Shown: positions 1 to 8,093, counted from the stretch's first letter. The stretch is DNA of 43,520 nucleotides from Ruminococcus sp. UBA3280 (GCA_002362175.1 DETU01000109.1:975-44494), one strand, 5' to 3'. Numbers and translations are program-made. The notes: generated from the sequence alone by a model not told the origin.

Positions 1-503
1 TGAAAAAGGAATATCTTGAAGCAGGAAAAATTGTAAATACACACGGTATCAGGGGAGAGGTCAAAATAATGCCTTATACCGACGTACCTGAACTTTTATG
101 CGAGTTTGACAGACTTTTTATAGGAAAGGATAAGGACGAAATTATAATAGAACGTTCACGGGTTGCGAAAAATATGGTAATTGCTAAACTGGAGGGTGTT
201 GACACTCCCGAACAGGCTGAAAAACTCCGTAACAGACTTTTGTATATGCACCGTGACGACCTTGAACTTGATGAAGATACTTATTTTATTCAGGATTTGA
301 TAGGCATTGAAGTGAAAGATGCCGATACAGGTTTTGTCTATGGTAAAATCACTGATGTCATGCAGACGGGTGCAAATGATGTCTATGTGGTTGAGGGGAA
401 TGGCAGGGAATACCTTGTTCCTGCAATTGCGGACGTTGTTATTTCTACCGATATTGACACAAACTCAATGACTATAAGGGCTTTGGAAGGACTTTTTGAA
501 TGA
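1..503 (+). CDS. rimM: Ribosome maturation factor RimM (start codon truncated by one base)
   Basis: RimM helps mature the 30S subunit by binding S19 and the 16S head. The frame is open from base 3, and bases 1-2 are TG, so the window starts at the second base of the start codon. The first residues read KKEYLEAGKIVNTHGIRGEV, the usual RimM N-terminus with its G(K/R)I...HGIRGEV motif. The N-terminal barrel covers roughly residues 1-90, and the PRC-barrel follows, with GTNDVYVV-like (here GANDVYVV) and YLVPAI motifs. With the missing base the protein is about 166 residues, normal for the family. The stop overlaps the next start (ATGA at 500-503), which suggests translational coupling. trmD follows one gene later, matching the common rpsP-rimM-trmD order. 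Confidence 0.95.
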   Translation, partial: KKEYLEAGKIVNTHGIRGEVKIMPYTDVPELLCEFDRLFIGKDKDEIIIERSRVAKNMVIAKLEGVDTPEQAEKLRNRLLYMHRDDLELDEDTYFIQDLIGIEVKDADTGFVYGKITDVMQTGANDVYVVEGNGREYLVPAIADVVISTDIDTNSMTIRALEGLFE

Positions 504-1228
504 AAAAATCAAAAATGATTGTTATATCTGTTTTTACAGTCGTTGTTGTTTTGGGATTAATCCTTGCAATCTTTTTTCCTGCACTGCCTTTATATTTTCA
601 GATGAAAAAAAAATGTCCTTCAGTAAACAGAACTATTGAAAAATTTGACTTTACGGAGAAAATTCCAGAAGATTTTAAAAAAATCATATCATGCGGAATA
701 GCTCTTGAAGCTCCGTCGGATATGTACAGAAAAAATCCTGATTCTTCTGTGGAAATCTATGTCTGCGGAGAAGAACAAAATTATAACACAGTTATTATGT
801 TCTATGAACCGTCTGATGTTTCTGAATACAATGCATCAGAATTGAGTTACGATGAACTTAAACCTTTTTGCAGTTATATTAATGAAGATGTTCCGCAGTC
901 GTTGTATGAATTTCAGAAATTGGGTTTAAGTTTGAATACAGATGATTTCAATATGAGGGACAAGGAACTTGCCGAAACTTTTCTGCGTCTTGCTGTTTCT
1001 AAGGAACTTCTTGCCGGACAGGACAAATGCAGTCATGTTTACAGCTTTGAAAATAACTGTGCAGAGGGCTTTATATATGAATATGAAACTCAAAAAAATG
1101 ATACTGAGCATATAATTGAGATTTATCGGGCAGGAAAATATAATACTGAATATAGTGTACTGGTAAGGACAGAAAATCCCGAAACTGCAAAACAGATACT
1201 TAAATCAATTGAAATTACGGAGGAATAA
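500..1228 (+). CDS. Membrane-anchored protein of unknown function between rimM and trmD
   Basis: I do not recognise this 242-residue protein. It has a basic N-terminus (MKKSK) and one hydrophobic segment at about residues 6-33, followed by a hydrophilic domain of about 200 residues. This predicts a single-pass protein, or an uncleaved signal anchor, with most of its mass outside the cell. The domain has four cysteines (about residues 39, 65, 89 and 118) plus two further on, and is rich in acidic and aromatic residues. There is no lipobox and no known catalytic motif. It overlaps the rimM stop by 4 bases and lies directly against trmD, so it is probably co-transcribed with both. The usual rimM-trmD pair has no gene between them, so this looks like a lineage-specific insertion. 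Confidence 0.8.
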   Translation: MKKSKMIVISVFTVVVVLGLILAIFFPALPLYFQMKKKCPSVNRTIEKFDFTEKIPEDFKKIISCGIALEAPSDMYRKNPDSSVEIYVCGEEQNYNTVIMFYEPSDVSEYNASELSYDELKPFCSYINEDVPQSLYEFQKLGLSLNTDDFNMRDKELAETFLRLAVSKELLAGQDKCSHVYSFENNCAEGFIYEYETQKNDTEHIIEIYRAGKYNTEYSVLVRTENPETAKQILKSIEITEE

Positions 1229-1927
1229 ATGAGAATAGAAATAGCTACACTTTTTCCTGAAATGTGCGAAGCGGTACTCGGTGAGAGTATTGTTGGACGT
1301 GCAAGGAGAGCGGGAAAAATAGAAGTCCACTGTCGTCAGATAAGAGAGTATACACAGGACAAGCACCGCCGTGTTGATGATACTCCATATGGCGGAGGAA
1401 TGGGAATGGTTATGCAGTGTGAGCCGATTTATAACTGCTACAAAGCGGTTTGTAACGAAATCGGCAGTAAACCGCATACTATATATATGTCGCCGAAAGG
1501 AAAGGTTTTCAATCAGCAGAAAGCAATTGAACTTTCCAAAATGGATAATATTCTTATAATATGCGGTCACTATGAGGGTGTTGACCAGAGAATTATTGAC
1601 AGGATAGTTGACGAGGAAATTTCCATAGGCGACTATGTGCTTACAGGCGGTGAAATTCCTGCAATGACTGTTGTTGACGCTGTTGCAAGAATGTGTGACG
1701 GTGTGCTTTCAGACGAGATGTGTTTCAAAGATGAAAGTATTTACAGCGGTCTGCTTGAATATCCGCAGTATACACGTCCTGAAGTATGGGAGGGGGAAAG
1801 TGTTCCGCCGGTGCTGTTGTCGGGGCATCATAAAAATATAGAAAAATGGAGACTTGAGAAAAGTATTGAAATTACTGCGGAACGCCGTCCCGATTTGCTT
1901 GATATTTACAATAAAGGTAAACAATAA
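1229..1927 (+). CDS. trmD: tRNA (guanine-N1)-methyltransferase TrmD
   Basis: TrmD uses SAM to make m1G37 next to the anticodon, which prevents +1 frameshifting. The 232-residue protein has family-normal length. Visible motifs are TLFPEM at the N-terminus, the substrate loop DDTPYGGGMGMV at about residue 50, the knotted SAM site with ICGHYEGVDQR and IGDYVLTGGE, and the C-terminal motifs EYPQYTRP and PPVLLSGHH. The catalytic-type Asp of the trefoil knot lies in the GD(Y/F)VLTGGE region. The start ATG has an SD (ACGGAGG at 1217-1223) inside the end of the preceding gene. It is the last gene of the rimM operon; a weak terminator lies at 2108-2134. rplS, often the next gene, is absent here. Confidence 0.97.
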   Translation: MRIEIATLFPEMCEAVLGESIVGRARRAGKIEVHCRQIREYTQDKHRRVDDTPYGGGMGMVMQCEPIYNCYKAVCNEIGSKPHTIYMSPKGKVFNQQKAIELSKMDNILIICGHYEGVDQRIIDRIVDEEISIGDYVLTGGEIPAMTVVDAVARMCDGVLSDEMCFKDESIYSGLLEYPQYTRPEVWEGESVPPVLLSGHHKNIEKWRLEKSIEITAERRPDLLDIYNKGKQ

Positions 1928-1982
1928 GTATAGTATTAAAACTAAATTCCGTTTAGAAATATTTCACATAATAATATGTGGA

Positions 1983-2005
1983 AAATTGTTGGAGTTCAAC
2001 AATTT
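1983..2005. repeat. Short perfect inverted repeat downstream of trmD
   Basis: AAATTGTTG at 1983-1991 and CAACAATTT at 1997-2005 form a 9-bp stem with a 5-base loop. No U-run follows directly, so a classic intrinsic terminator is not supported. It sits in the 295-base trmD-ptsH gap, which otherwise holds only the terminator and promoter listed below and a leader hairpin. Confidence 0.5.
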
Positions 2006-2107
2006 ATGTTAAATCTTTTTGTGGTGAATATCAACAAGCAAACCGAAAAAATAACTCTCACATTTAAACTAAATGTAGAAATTAATGAAAAGTGGGCGTT
2101 TTAAAAA

Positions 2108-2134
2108 AAAAATCCGTTGACTATGCGGATTTTT
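2108..2134 (+). terminator. Terminator-like hairpin after the rimM-trmD operon
   Basis: AAAAATCCG (2108-2116) and CGGATTTTT (2126-2134) form a 9-bp stem ending in a T-run. The 9-base loop contains the -35 hexamer of the downstream promoter. The stem has only 4 strong pairs, so termination may be partial. Confidence 0.6.
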
Positions 2135-2145
2135 GAATGTATAAT
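2117..2145 (+). promoter_or_regulatory. Sigma-A-type promoter of ptsH
   Basis: TTGACT at 2117-2122, a 17-base spacer and a perfect TATAAT at 2140-2145. The expected transcription start near 2152 leaves a leader of about 70 bases before the ptsH start at 2223. The -35 box lies in the loop of the preceding terminator. Confidence 0.85.
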
Positions 2146-2177
2146 TAATATCAGCAATTGAAATATATTTGCGTGAG

Positions 2178-2197
2178 GTACTCTATAGAGAGAGTAC
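2178..2197 (+). repeat. Hairpin in the ptsH leader
   Basis: GTACTCT (2178-2184) and AGAGTAC (2191-2197) form a perfect 7-bp stem with a 6-base loop, 13 bases before the SD. It could be an operator or an RNA hairpin affecting translation or stability; the sequence alone does not decide. Confidence 0.5.
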
Positions 2198-2222
2198 AAT
2201 ATAGAGAATAGGAGAGTTGTAT

Positions 2223-2495
2223 ATGTTTGTCAGAGAAGTAATGGTTAAGAATCAGGTTGGACTTCATGCAAGACCGGCTACCTTCTTCATTCAGAAGGCT
2301 AACGAATTCAAGTCATCTATCTGGATTGAGAAGGAAGAGCGTAGAGTAAATGCCAAGAGCTTACTTGGTATCCTTTCACTCGGCATTGTAGGCGGTACAA
2401 ACGTAAAGGTTATCGCAGACGGTGCAGATGAAAGAGCAGCAGTTGATGCTCTTATCGAACTCGTTGACAGTGGATTCAGCGAAGAAAACAGATAA
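2223..2495 (+). CDS. ptsH: Phosphocarrier protein HPr
   Basis: HPr relays phosphate from enzyme I to sugar-specific EII components, and in Firmicutes it also acts in catabolite control. I chose the ATG at 2223 (90 residues) over the TTG two codons earlier. It has the SD AGGAG 8 bases upstream, and it puts the active histidine exactly at residue 15 (GLHARPA) and the regulatory serine exactly at residue 46 (NAKSLLGI), as in canonical HPr. Having His15 excludes Crh, which has Gln there. Ser46 would be the target of HPr kinase, allowing CcpA-type control, but neither partner is in the window. The gene stands alone, without ptsI, between its own promoter and a strong terminator. Confidence 0.94.
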   Translation: MFVREVMVKNQVGLHARPATFFIQKANEFKSSIWIEKEERRVNAKSLLGILSLGIVGGTNVKVIADGADERAAVDALIELVDSGFSEENR

Positions 2496-2511
2496 TCAAT
2501 CCCGGATTTTT

Positions 2512-2547
2512 GGGCGTTACGCTGCTGTAACGCCCGCTTTTGTTTTT
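2512..2547 (+). terminator. Strong intrinsic terminator after ptsH
   Basis: GGGCGTTAC (2512-2520) pairs perfectly with GTAACGCCC (2527-2535) around a 6-base loop, followed by GCTTTTGTTTTT. On the minus strand no U-run follows, so it should act only on ptsH. Confidence 0.9.
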
Positions 2548-2559
2548 ATGGACGAAAAA

Positions 2560-3789
2560 TTATCCTTTAAGGTATTCCGCCATATTTTCCGCAAAGATTG
2601 CATATCCTTTTGTGGGGTCTGAAACAAAAACGTGAGTAACCGCACCTATAAGCTTACCGTCCTGAATAATCGGACTTCCGCTCATTCCCTGAACAATTCC
2701 GCCCGTCAGGTCTAAAAGTTCCTTGTCGGTTATGCGTATTACCATATTTTTTGTACTTTCAGCACTGTTATAGTCTATTTTTTCAATTTCAACAGTGTAT
2801 TTCTTAGGAATATCACCTGAAACAGTCGTTAAAATTTCAGCCTTTCCTGTCTTTACGTCCTGTCTGTAACCCATTTTATACTGTTCACAGTTCACGGAAA
2901 GAGACTGCACGGCAGATTCAGAGAGCATACCGTATACACCGCATGAATTGTTGCGGTTTAATATGCCGAAACTTCCTCCGTACATAAATTGTCCGTGAAG
3001 TTCTCCGGGAATACCCTTTGAACCTTTTTTAGCGTCTGTTATTTCAACGGGAACGGCTTCACCGCTGTAAATAGGGACAAGTTCGCCCGTATCGGAATCG
3101 CATACAGGGTGACCGAGACCCGCAAATTCTCCTGTTGTCTTATTGAAGAAAGTCATTGTACCTATTCCTGCAATGCTGTCACGCACCCACATTCCGCCAC
3201 GCCAGCTCCCTGAAGATTCAGAGTATTCAGGTTTTAAAAATACAGGGAAATCTTTTTCTTTACGGTTTATAATCAGTTTTATTTTATTGCCGTCGCTTTC
3301 GCTTATAATTTTCTGTAATTCGTCATTTGAAGTTATGTTTTTTCCGTCGGCTGATTTTATAACGTCTCCGACTTCTATTCCCGCATTTTTTGCAGGACAG
3401 ATTTTTTCACCGTTTTCGGTTTCAATTTCTCCCAGTTCAGTCACCATAACGCCGTCCATCAGAAGTTTTATTCCGAAAGGATTTCCGCCGACAACGAATG
3501 TGGGAGCTTCTGCTTCATAGACTTCAATGTTTTTTACTGGAATTGCACCGAAAAGTGTAAGAGTTGCCATGCTTGTTCCCGAGACGTTTTTTGAAGCAGG
3601 AATAATGCCCGAAGGATAATTACAGCAGGATATTTCAGGATATTCGGCTATTTTTATTTCACTTCCCGTTTCTTTAGTGAGTGACGAAGGAAGATGAACC
3701 GAATAATATTCGGCAGTTCCGAATAAACCAAGCATACCGGCAGATAATAAAACCGCAGTACTTTGAATGATTTTTCTTTTGATTCGCAT
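2560..3789 (-). CDS. spoIVB: SpoIVB-type serine peptidase (family S55) with PDZ domain
   Basis: SpoIVB is secreted from the forespore and cleaves SpoIVFA, which releases SpoIVFB to process pro-sigma-K. This 409-residue homologue has an N-terminal membrane/signal segment (about 7-28), a PDZ domain (about 100-180, with GVMVTELGEI and AGIEVGDVI) and the S55 peptidase domain. The catalytic set is visible: His227 in GLGHPVCDSDTG, Ser370 in GMSGSPI and an Asp near 355, so it should be active. The B. subtilis protein is of similar size. Unlike the usual neighbours (recN, spo0A), here it lies alone between ptsH and a small membrane gene. Its presence suggests the lineage sporulates or did so recently. 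Confidence 0.93.
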   Translation of the reverse strand: MRIKRKIIQSTAVLLSAGMLGLFGTAEYYSVHLPSSLTKETGSEIKIAEYPEISCCNYPSGIIPASKNVSGTSMATLTLFGAIPVKNIEVYEAEAPTFVVGGNPFGIKLLMDGVMVTELGEIETENGEKICPAKNAGIEVGDVIKSADGKNITSNDELQKIISESDGNKIKLIINRKEKDFPVFLKPEYSESSGSWRGGMWVRDSIAGIGTMTFFNKTTGEFAGLGHPVCDSDTGELVPIYSGEAVPVEITDAKKGSKGIPGELHGQFMYGGSFGILNRNNSCGVYGMLSESAVQSLSVNCEQYKMGYRQDVKTGKAEILTTVSGDIPKKYTVEIEKIDYNSAESTKNMVIRITDKELLDLTGGIVQGMSGSPIIQDGKLIGAVTHVFVSDPTKGYAIFAENMAEYLKG

Positions 3790-3831
3790 TCTGTTTTTCC
3801 TTTCTTTTATTCTCAGAGTGAGAACAGAGTT

Positions 3832-3860
3832 ATTATATGTCAGACCTGTGGATTTATAAA
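3832..3860 (-). promoter_or_regulatory. Possible promoter of spoIVB
   Basis: On the minus strand TTTATA (3860-3855), a 17-base spacer and TATAAT (3837-3832), about 43 bases before the start codon. The -35 matches only 4 of 6, and a sporulation sigma factor could be used instead, so this is tentative. Confidence 0.35.
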
Positions 3861-3919
3861 TGAGAATTATCCGCAGATTTTAATGCTAATCCCTGCATAT
3901 TTACAAGGAGTTTCCAAAA

Positions 3920-4357
3920 ATGTCAGAAAAATCAAAAAAATATATTGCAGTTTTTTTTAAAATACTGCTTGTTATCTCTGCTTTGATATGGTCTTTTTTT
4001 ATGGTAATAATGACAGGAGCAGGACTTGTCTTTAATCGTGAAAGCTATGGGCGTTATATTATGCAGACAGGAATTTTCTTTATTATATCGGGAATACTTA
4101 TGGTTTCAGGGACAGTGTTCAGTCTTTTCCGTAAAAAGACTCTTGATATTATTTCGGTTGTATTGTCATTTACGGGCTTTATTTTATGTATGATGATGCT
4201 TTATCGTCTTGTAAATCATGCCGACCGCAACGGCTGGACTGATAATTTCACTTTAATGCCGATAAGTGATATGTACAAGGAAAGAATAATGCCTGTAATT
4301 GTGCCGTCTGTTCTTTCCGTGACAACAGCGGTGCGGAATTACTTTTCATGTAAATAG
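3920..4357 (+). CDS. Small four-helix membrane protein, unknown function
   Basis: This 145-residue protein was not recognised. It has four hydrophobic stretches, at about residues 9-38, 52-77, 83-102 and 121-138, and a short basic N-terminus (MSEKSKK). The loop after helix 1 reads NRESYGRY, and the loop between helices 3 and 4 is charged. There are no conserved catalytic residues. The start is supported by AAGGAG at 3905-3910, 9 bases upstream. It is a single-gene unit ending in a strong bidirectional terminator and divergent from spoIVB. A role in envelope or spore biology could be guessed from position only. Confidence 0.75.
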   Translation: MSEKSKKYIAVFFKILLVISALIWSFFMVIMTGAGLVFNRESYGRYIMQTGIFFIISGILMVSGTVFSLFRKKTLDIISVVLSFTGFILCMMMLYRLVNHADRNGWTDNFTLMPISDMYKERIMPVIVPSVLSVTTAVRNYFSCK

Positions 4358-4377
4358 CCACTGTTTATATTATAACC

Positions 4378-4406
4378 AAAAAAGGACGGGAAAACCGTCC
4401 TTTTTT
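4378..4406. terminator. Bidirectional intrinsic terminator
   Basis: A12-bp stem of six A-T pairs plus GGACGG/CCGTCC around a GAAAA loop, flanked by A6 and T6. It serves both the membrane protein gene (+) and birA (-), which converge here. Confidence 0.92.
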
Positions 4407-4423
4407 GCGAATATAAAAATTTT

Positions 4424-5407
4424 TTATTCTATTACACGACAGAGGTTGGCTTCTCCTGAATTAAGATGCTTTATAGTTCCGTCGGGTAGCTTTACAATAA
4501 GATTTGCTTTGTCATCGATTCCTTCCGCAAAAGCTATTATAGTACTGCCGTTTACATTTGCTGTTATCGTGTTTCCCGTAAGAAGTTCCCTGTTTCTGTA
4601 CTCACGGATATAGTTGCGGTTTTCGATTTCGGCAAGATAATTTTCAAGATTGTTTATAACTTCCGCACAAAGCCTGTTTCTATCGATTTTAAGACCTGTT
4701 TCGTCCTCAATCGACGTTGCCGAAACTCTTAAATCCCTGCTGAAACTTCCCTCCGCACTTCTTACATTTATTCCTATACCGATAACCGCATAGTCAAGCG
4801 ATTTCATTTCAAGACCGAATGAAGCTTCTGTAAGTATTCCGCATATTTTTCTGCCGTTCATATAGAGGTCGTTGACCCATTTTATTTTTACATCATGTCC
4901 GCAGAGTTTTTCTACCGCACACGCTGTGGCACACGCCACCATTGATGTTATGAGTGACGCTGTTTCTATACTGAAATCGGGACGTATTATAACACTCATA
5001 TAAAGTCCCTTGCCTTTCGGCGACACAAAATTCCTGCCAAGACGACCTTTTCCGCTTGTCTGCATATCGGCAACAATGACTGTACCATGTTCCTCACCTG
5101 ACGAGGCAAGTTCCTTTGCTGTATTATTGGTTGAATCAGTTTCATCAAGTACAATTATTTTTTTTCCGAGTTTTTCGGTTTTCAGAAAAGCGTTTATAAG
5201 TTTGTCTGAAAGACGGTTGTTTTCTGCGGTAAGTCTGTAGCCCCGTGAAGTCACCGCTTCTATTGAATAACCCTCTGTTTCGAGGGATTTAACGGCTTTC
5301 CATACTGCATTTCTACTTACTCCGAGCTTTTCGGCAAGTAATGCACCCGAAATGTATTCGCCGTTTGATTCTGCGAGAGTTTCGAGAAGTGATTCTTTAA
5401 CGTTCAT
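4424..5407 (-). CDS. birA: Bifunctional biotin ligase / biotin operon repressor BirA
   Basis: BirA attaches biotin to carboxylase carrier proteins through biotinyl-AMP, and in the HTH-bearing form represses biotin genes. The 327-residue protein has an N-terminal winged helix (residues about 1-60, with KLGVSRNAVWKAVKSLE), the ligase domain with the ATP/biotin loop GKGRLGR (119-125), KWVNDLY and KICGILTE, and a C-terminal SH3-like domain (about 270-327). All three parts of a class II ligase are present. The SD AAGGAG lies upstream of the ATG. It is the last gene of the glycosyltransferase operon, 14 bases behind, and ends at the bidirectional terminator. No biotin biosynthesis gene is in the window, so the repressor target is unknown. 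Confidence 0.95.
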   Translation of the reverse strand: MNVKESLLETLAESNGEYISGALLAEKLGVSRNAVWKAVKSLETEGYSIEAVTSRGYRLTAENNRLSDKLINAFLKTEKLGKKIIVLDETDSTNNTAKELASSGEEHGTVIVADMQTSGKGRLGRNFVSPKGKGLYMSVIIRPDFSIETASLITSMVACATACAVEKLCGHDVKIKWVNDLYMNGRKICGILTEASFGLEMKSLDYAVIGIGINVRSAEGSFSRDLRVSATSIEDETGLKIDRNRLCAEVINNLENYLAEIENRNYIREYRNRELLTGNTITANVNGSTIIAFAEGIDDKANLIVKLPDGTIKHLNSGEANLCRVIE

Positions 5408-5421
5408 AAAAAGAATTCTCC

Positions 5422-6603
5422 TTAATTTTTATTTGATATTTCTTTAAAAAATTCTATATATTTCCGAGTGACAATATCATGTGTGAAATGTGATTTTACA
5501 TATTCCATGCCGTTTAGTCCCATAATTTCGGAAACTTTGCTGTTTTTCAGCAGATAGTCCGTACAGGCTTCAAATTCAGGATAATTTCTGAAATAAAGTC
5601 CGCCGTCTGCTTCTGAAGCAAAATTTTTTGTTACTTCACAACCATCGTGAACGAGAACAGGTCTTTTACACAGCCAGTTTTCCATGATAACAAGTGAAAA
5701 ACTCTCATTCACCGACGGCTGACAAAGAAATTCACAGGCACTCATTGCGTTGTATTTGTCTTGTTGGGAAATATATCCTAAATCAATGATATTTCTGCCT
5801 TTTAAGGTTTCACCTCCGCCTATGAGTACAAGACGGAGATTTTTATTGTTTTGTCTGATATATTCGTTATGATATTTAATCAGCGTATCAATATTTTTTC
5901 CTTTGTCTTTGCGACCCGCATATAGTATGAACGGTTCTTTTATATTGTACTTTTTACGGAAATTTTCCGGTTTTGCTGTAATATCCGTATTCATTCCGAT
6001 ACCTGCGGTAAGAGTTTTTGTATTGTGCAAATCATAAATTTTTTCGGCAAGTTGTTTTTCGGGTTCTGAATTGAAAACCATTCCGGCAGACTGTGGAAAC
6101 AATTTTCTGAAGTGTTTCATGTAGGCATAAGGTTCATCATGCAGGCATGGAATAATCACTGATTTTTCGGGAAAAAGTTTCATTCCCCAGTAAGTTGTAC
6201 CAAACATATACGGAATAAATACAAAGAGTGAGTAATTTTCTGAATTTTCTTTCATATAGCGGTAAAGTGCGGTACTGTTTACCATTTCATGCAGGAAGAT
6301 TTTTTCTTCTTCTATCGTTACGGGAATATTTTTCATAAACTTGATATTTACCTGATTGAAAGCGTCTGTATTTCTTTTTCTTACCCTGAAACGTCTTACT
6401 GTTATACCGTTTTTATTTATTGAAGTTCCTTCACGGTAATAATTTTTATTCCAGTCTGACCTGAAATCCTTTACACAAGTTGTGAGAATTTCAACGGGAA
6501 TGTTCTGCTTGTGAAGATTTTCTGTAAGGTCACGGAGCATTGCTTCTGCACCGCCCGAAATATCATCACCGTACCATGAAGTGACAAATCCGATTTTTTT
6601 CAT
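5422..6603 (-). CDS. Glycosyltransferase family 4
   Basis: A 393-residue GT-B fold enzyme, predicted to move a sugar from a nucleotide donor to a surface polysaccharide or glycolipid on the cytoplasmic face. The N-terminal acceptor domain begins FVTSWYGDDISGGAEAM, typical of GT4. The C-terminal donor domain has ILYAGRKDKGKNIDTLI at about residue 225 and the EX7E motif in ESFSLVIMENW. There is no membrane span. The gene is 6 bases behind another GT4 gene and just before birA. The SD is weak (AGGTAA), so translation may depend on coupling to the upstream gene. Donor and acceptor cannot be told from the sequence. Confidence 0.9.
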   Translation of the reverse strand: MKKIGFVTSWYGDDISGGAEAMLRDLTENLHKQNIPVEILTTCVKDFRSDWNKNYYREGTSINKNGITVRRFRVRKRNTDAFNQVNIKFMKNIPVTIEEEKIFLHEMVNSTALYRYMKENSENYSLFVFIPYMFGTTYWGMKLFPEKSVIIPCLHDEPYAYMKHFRKLFPQSAGMVFNSEPEKQLAEKIYDLHNTKTLTAGIGMNTDITAKPENFRKKYNIKEPFILYAGRKDKGKNIDTLIKYHNEYIRQNNKNLRLVLIGGGETLKGRNIIDLGYISQQDKYNAMSACEFLCQPSVNESFSLVIMENWLCKRPVLVHDGCEVTKNFASEADGGLYFRNYPEFEACTDYLLKNSKVSEIMGLNGMEYVKSHFTHDIVTRKYIEFFKEISNKN

Positions 6604-6609
6604 ATTAAA

Positions 6610-7680
6610 TTACCTGCCGTCTATAAATTTTTTCAGTTGCGAACGGAAAAGTCTGCCTGTTTTTTTGTACGAAAAATCAGCAAGTCTTTTTTTCTGTCCC
6701 GATATTATGTGTTTGCGGAAATCGCTGTTTTTTACTGTATATTCAATCATTTCCGAAGCAAAGACGGGGTCGTTGTCGGGGAGGAGAATACCGCTTGCGC
6801 CGAGAGTGTCCGCCACTGCACCAGCGTCAAGGGCAATTATCGGAACATTGAAAAACATTGCTTCCGTAAGCGGTACACAAAAACCCTCATGTTCGCTCAT
6901 GCAGAGAAAAATGTCTGCAATTCGGTAATATGCAAGAATTTCACTGAATTTTACATGACCTGTAAATATAACATCACTGAGTCCGAGAGTCTTGACATAG
7001 TTTTCAAGACGTTCATGATAGTTTTCCATTCCTGCGTAAGACCCAACAAGAATCAGTCTTGATTCAGGATTTATTTTTTTATAGAAGTAAAAAGACCTTA
7101 TAATATTTTCCTGTTTCTTGTTTGGAGCAATTCTGCCGACAAAAATAATATTTGTTTTTCCGTCATTGTATTTTCTTATTGTTTCGGAATCGGGAGATTG
7201 TCTGTAATCATTAAAAGGTATAAGAACAGGTCTTATATCAACAGGGCATTTATAGCCGTGTTTCAGAAGTTCTGATTTGTTGTATTCAGAATCGGCAAGA
7301 CAGTATTCAACATGGTCACGCAGAAAATCGAGTCCCTCATATCCGTAATTGGTAAGGGCATAAGCTTCATGACTGTACGGACGGAAAAAATCAGGCGGAG
7401 TAATATTGTGGTAAATCATCATTTTACGGCATTTATGTCTTTCAAGACTGAAATTAAGTTCACTGCCTGTTGACATATGATAAATAATTACATCGTCTTT
7501 TTTCAGATTTTTAAGTTGTCCGACTTTCCGAACTTTGCCTTTTGGAAGATTTTTTCCTGTTATCTCGGCATATATTCCTGTTTCAATACCCATTCCGCAG
7601 ATAATGTGGTCAAGTGCAAGTGCGTCGTTGCTAACTGCATCACCGTAAGAAACTGTAGGCAAAAGCTGTATAACTCTCAT
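6610..7680 (-). CDS. Glycosyltransferase family 4
   Basis: A 356-residue GT-B enzyme. The start MRVIQLLPTVSYGDAVSNDA resembles GT4 proteins acting on surface polysaccharides. The donor domain contains IIFVGRIAPNKKQENIIR (about residue 178) and the EX7E motif in EGFCVPLTEAMFF, followed by VPIIALDAGAV. The start codon overlaps the stop of the preceding gene (ATGA), so the two are translationally coupled. With the neighbouring GT4 it probably adds successive sugars to one glycan. Specificity is unknown. Confidence 0.92.
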   Translation of the reverse strand: MRVIQLLPTVSYGDAVSNDALALDHIICGMGIETGIYAEITGKNLPKGKVRKVGQLKNLKKDDVIIYHMSTGSELNFSLERHKCRKMMIYHNITPPDFFRPYSHEAYALTNYGYEGLDFLRDHVEYCLADSEYNKSELLKHGYKCPVDIRPVLIPFNDYRQSPDSETIRKYNDGKTNIIFVGRIAPNKKQENIIRSFYFYKKINPESRLILVGSYAGMENYHERLENYVKTLGLSDVIFTGHVKFSEILAYYRIADIFLCMSEHEGFCVPLTEAMFFNVPIIALDAGAVADTLGASGILLPDNDPVFASEMIEYTVKNSDFRKHIISGQKKRLADFSYKKTGRLFRSQLKKFIDGR

Positions 7681-8093
7681 TTTGTTTCTCCGTAAAGTTT
7701 TATTTTTAATTCGTTGTTTTCCTTTTCAAGCTTTTCGATACGTTTTATAAGCTGTTTCTGAGTATTTCGCAGTAAAGTTACTGTATTGACGACGGAAGCG
7801 TTGAAATTATTCTGTTCTGATACTATTGGTTCAGTATGGAATTTTATTATTTTTCTGACAGACTTTTTCAAAAAGACATTGACAGGGTTTCCGCATATAC
7901 GGTGATATGGCTGTATATATGAACGTGAACGAAGATGTTCAACGGCTTTATCGAGGTTTTTTGAAAACGGAACTCCGTCGGGATTTTTATACGGAATATC
8001 TTCAAAACAGGGAATATCCGCACTTATATTCTTATTTTTTATTTCAAGTCTTATTTCAGACATTATTTTTTCTGTATTAATACTGTTATCCAT
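7677..8093 (-). CDS. Short coiled-coil protein heading the glycosyltransferase operon
   Basis: The start is the ATG at 8093 (138 residues), with GAAAGG 8 bases upstream; a longer frame to 8159 would cross the -10 box. The protein has an N-terminal helix (MSEIRLEIKNKNI), a middle region with YIQPYHRICGNPVNVFLKK and KFHTEPIVSEQNNFNASVV, and a C-terminal coiled coil (about 105-133, QLIKRIEKLEKENNELKIKL). From memory, this order resembles the N-terminal extension found on many methyltransferases and glycosyltransferases of polysaccharide clusters. Here it occurs without a catalytic domain. It may tether the two GT4 enzymes into a complex. It overlaps the next gene by 4 bases. Confidence 0.8.
   Translation of the reverse strand: MDNSINTEKIMSEIRLEIKNKNISADIPCFEDIPYKNPDGVPFSKNLDKAVEHLRSRSYIQPYHRICGNPVNVFLKKSVRKIIKFHTEPIVSEQNNFNASVVNTVTLLRNTQKQLIKRIEKLEKENNELKIKLYGETK

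Noticed and set aside
1928..2222. Riboswitch or T-box in the trmD-ptsH gap
   Set aside because: No conserved T-box or riboswitch core was seen; only short hairpins, a terminator and a promoter.
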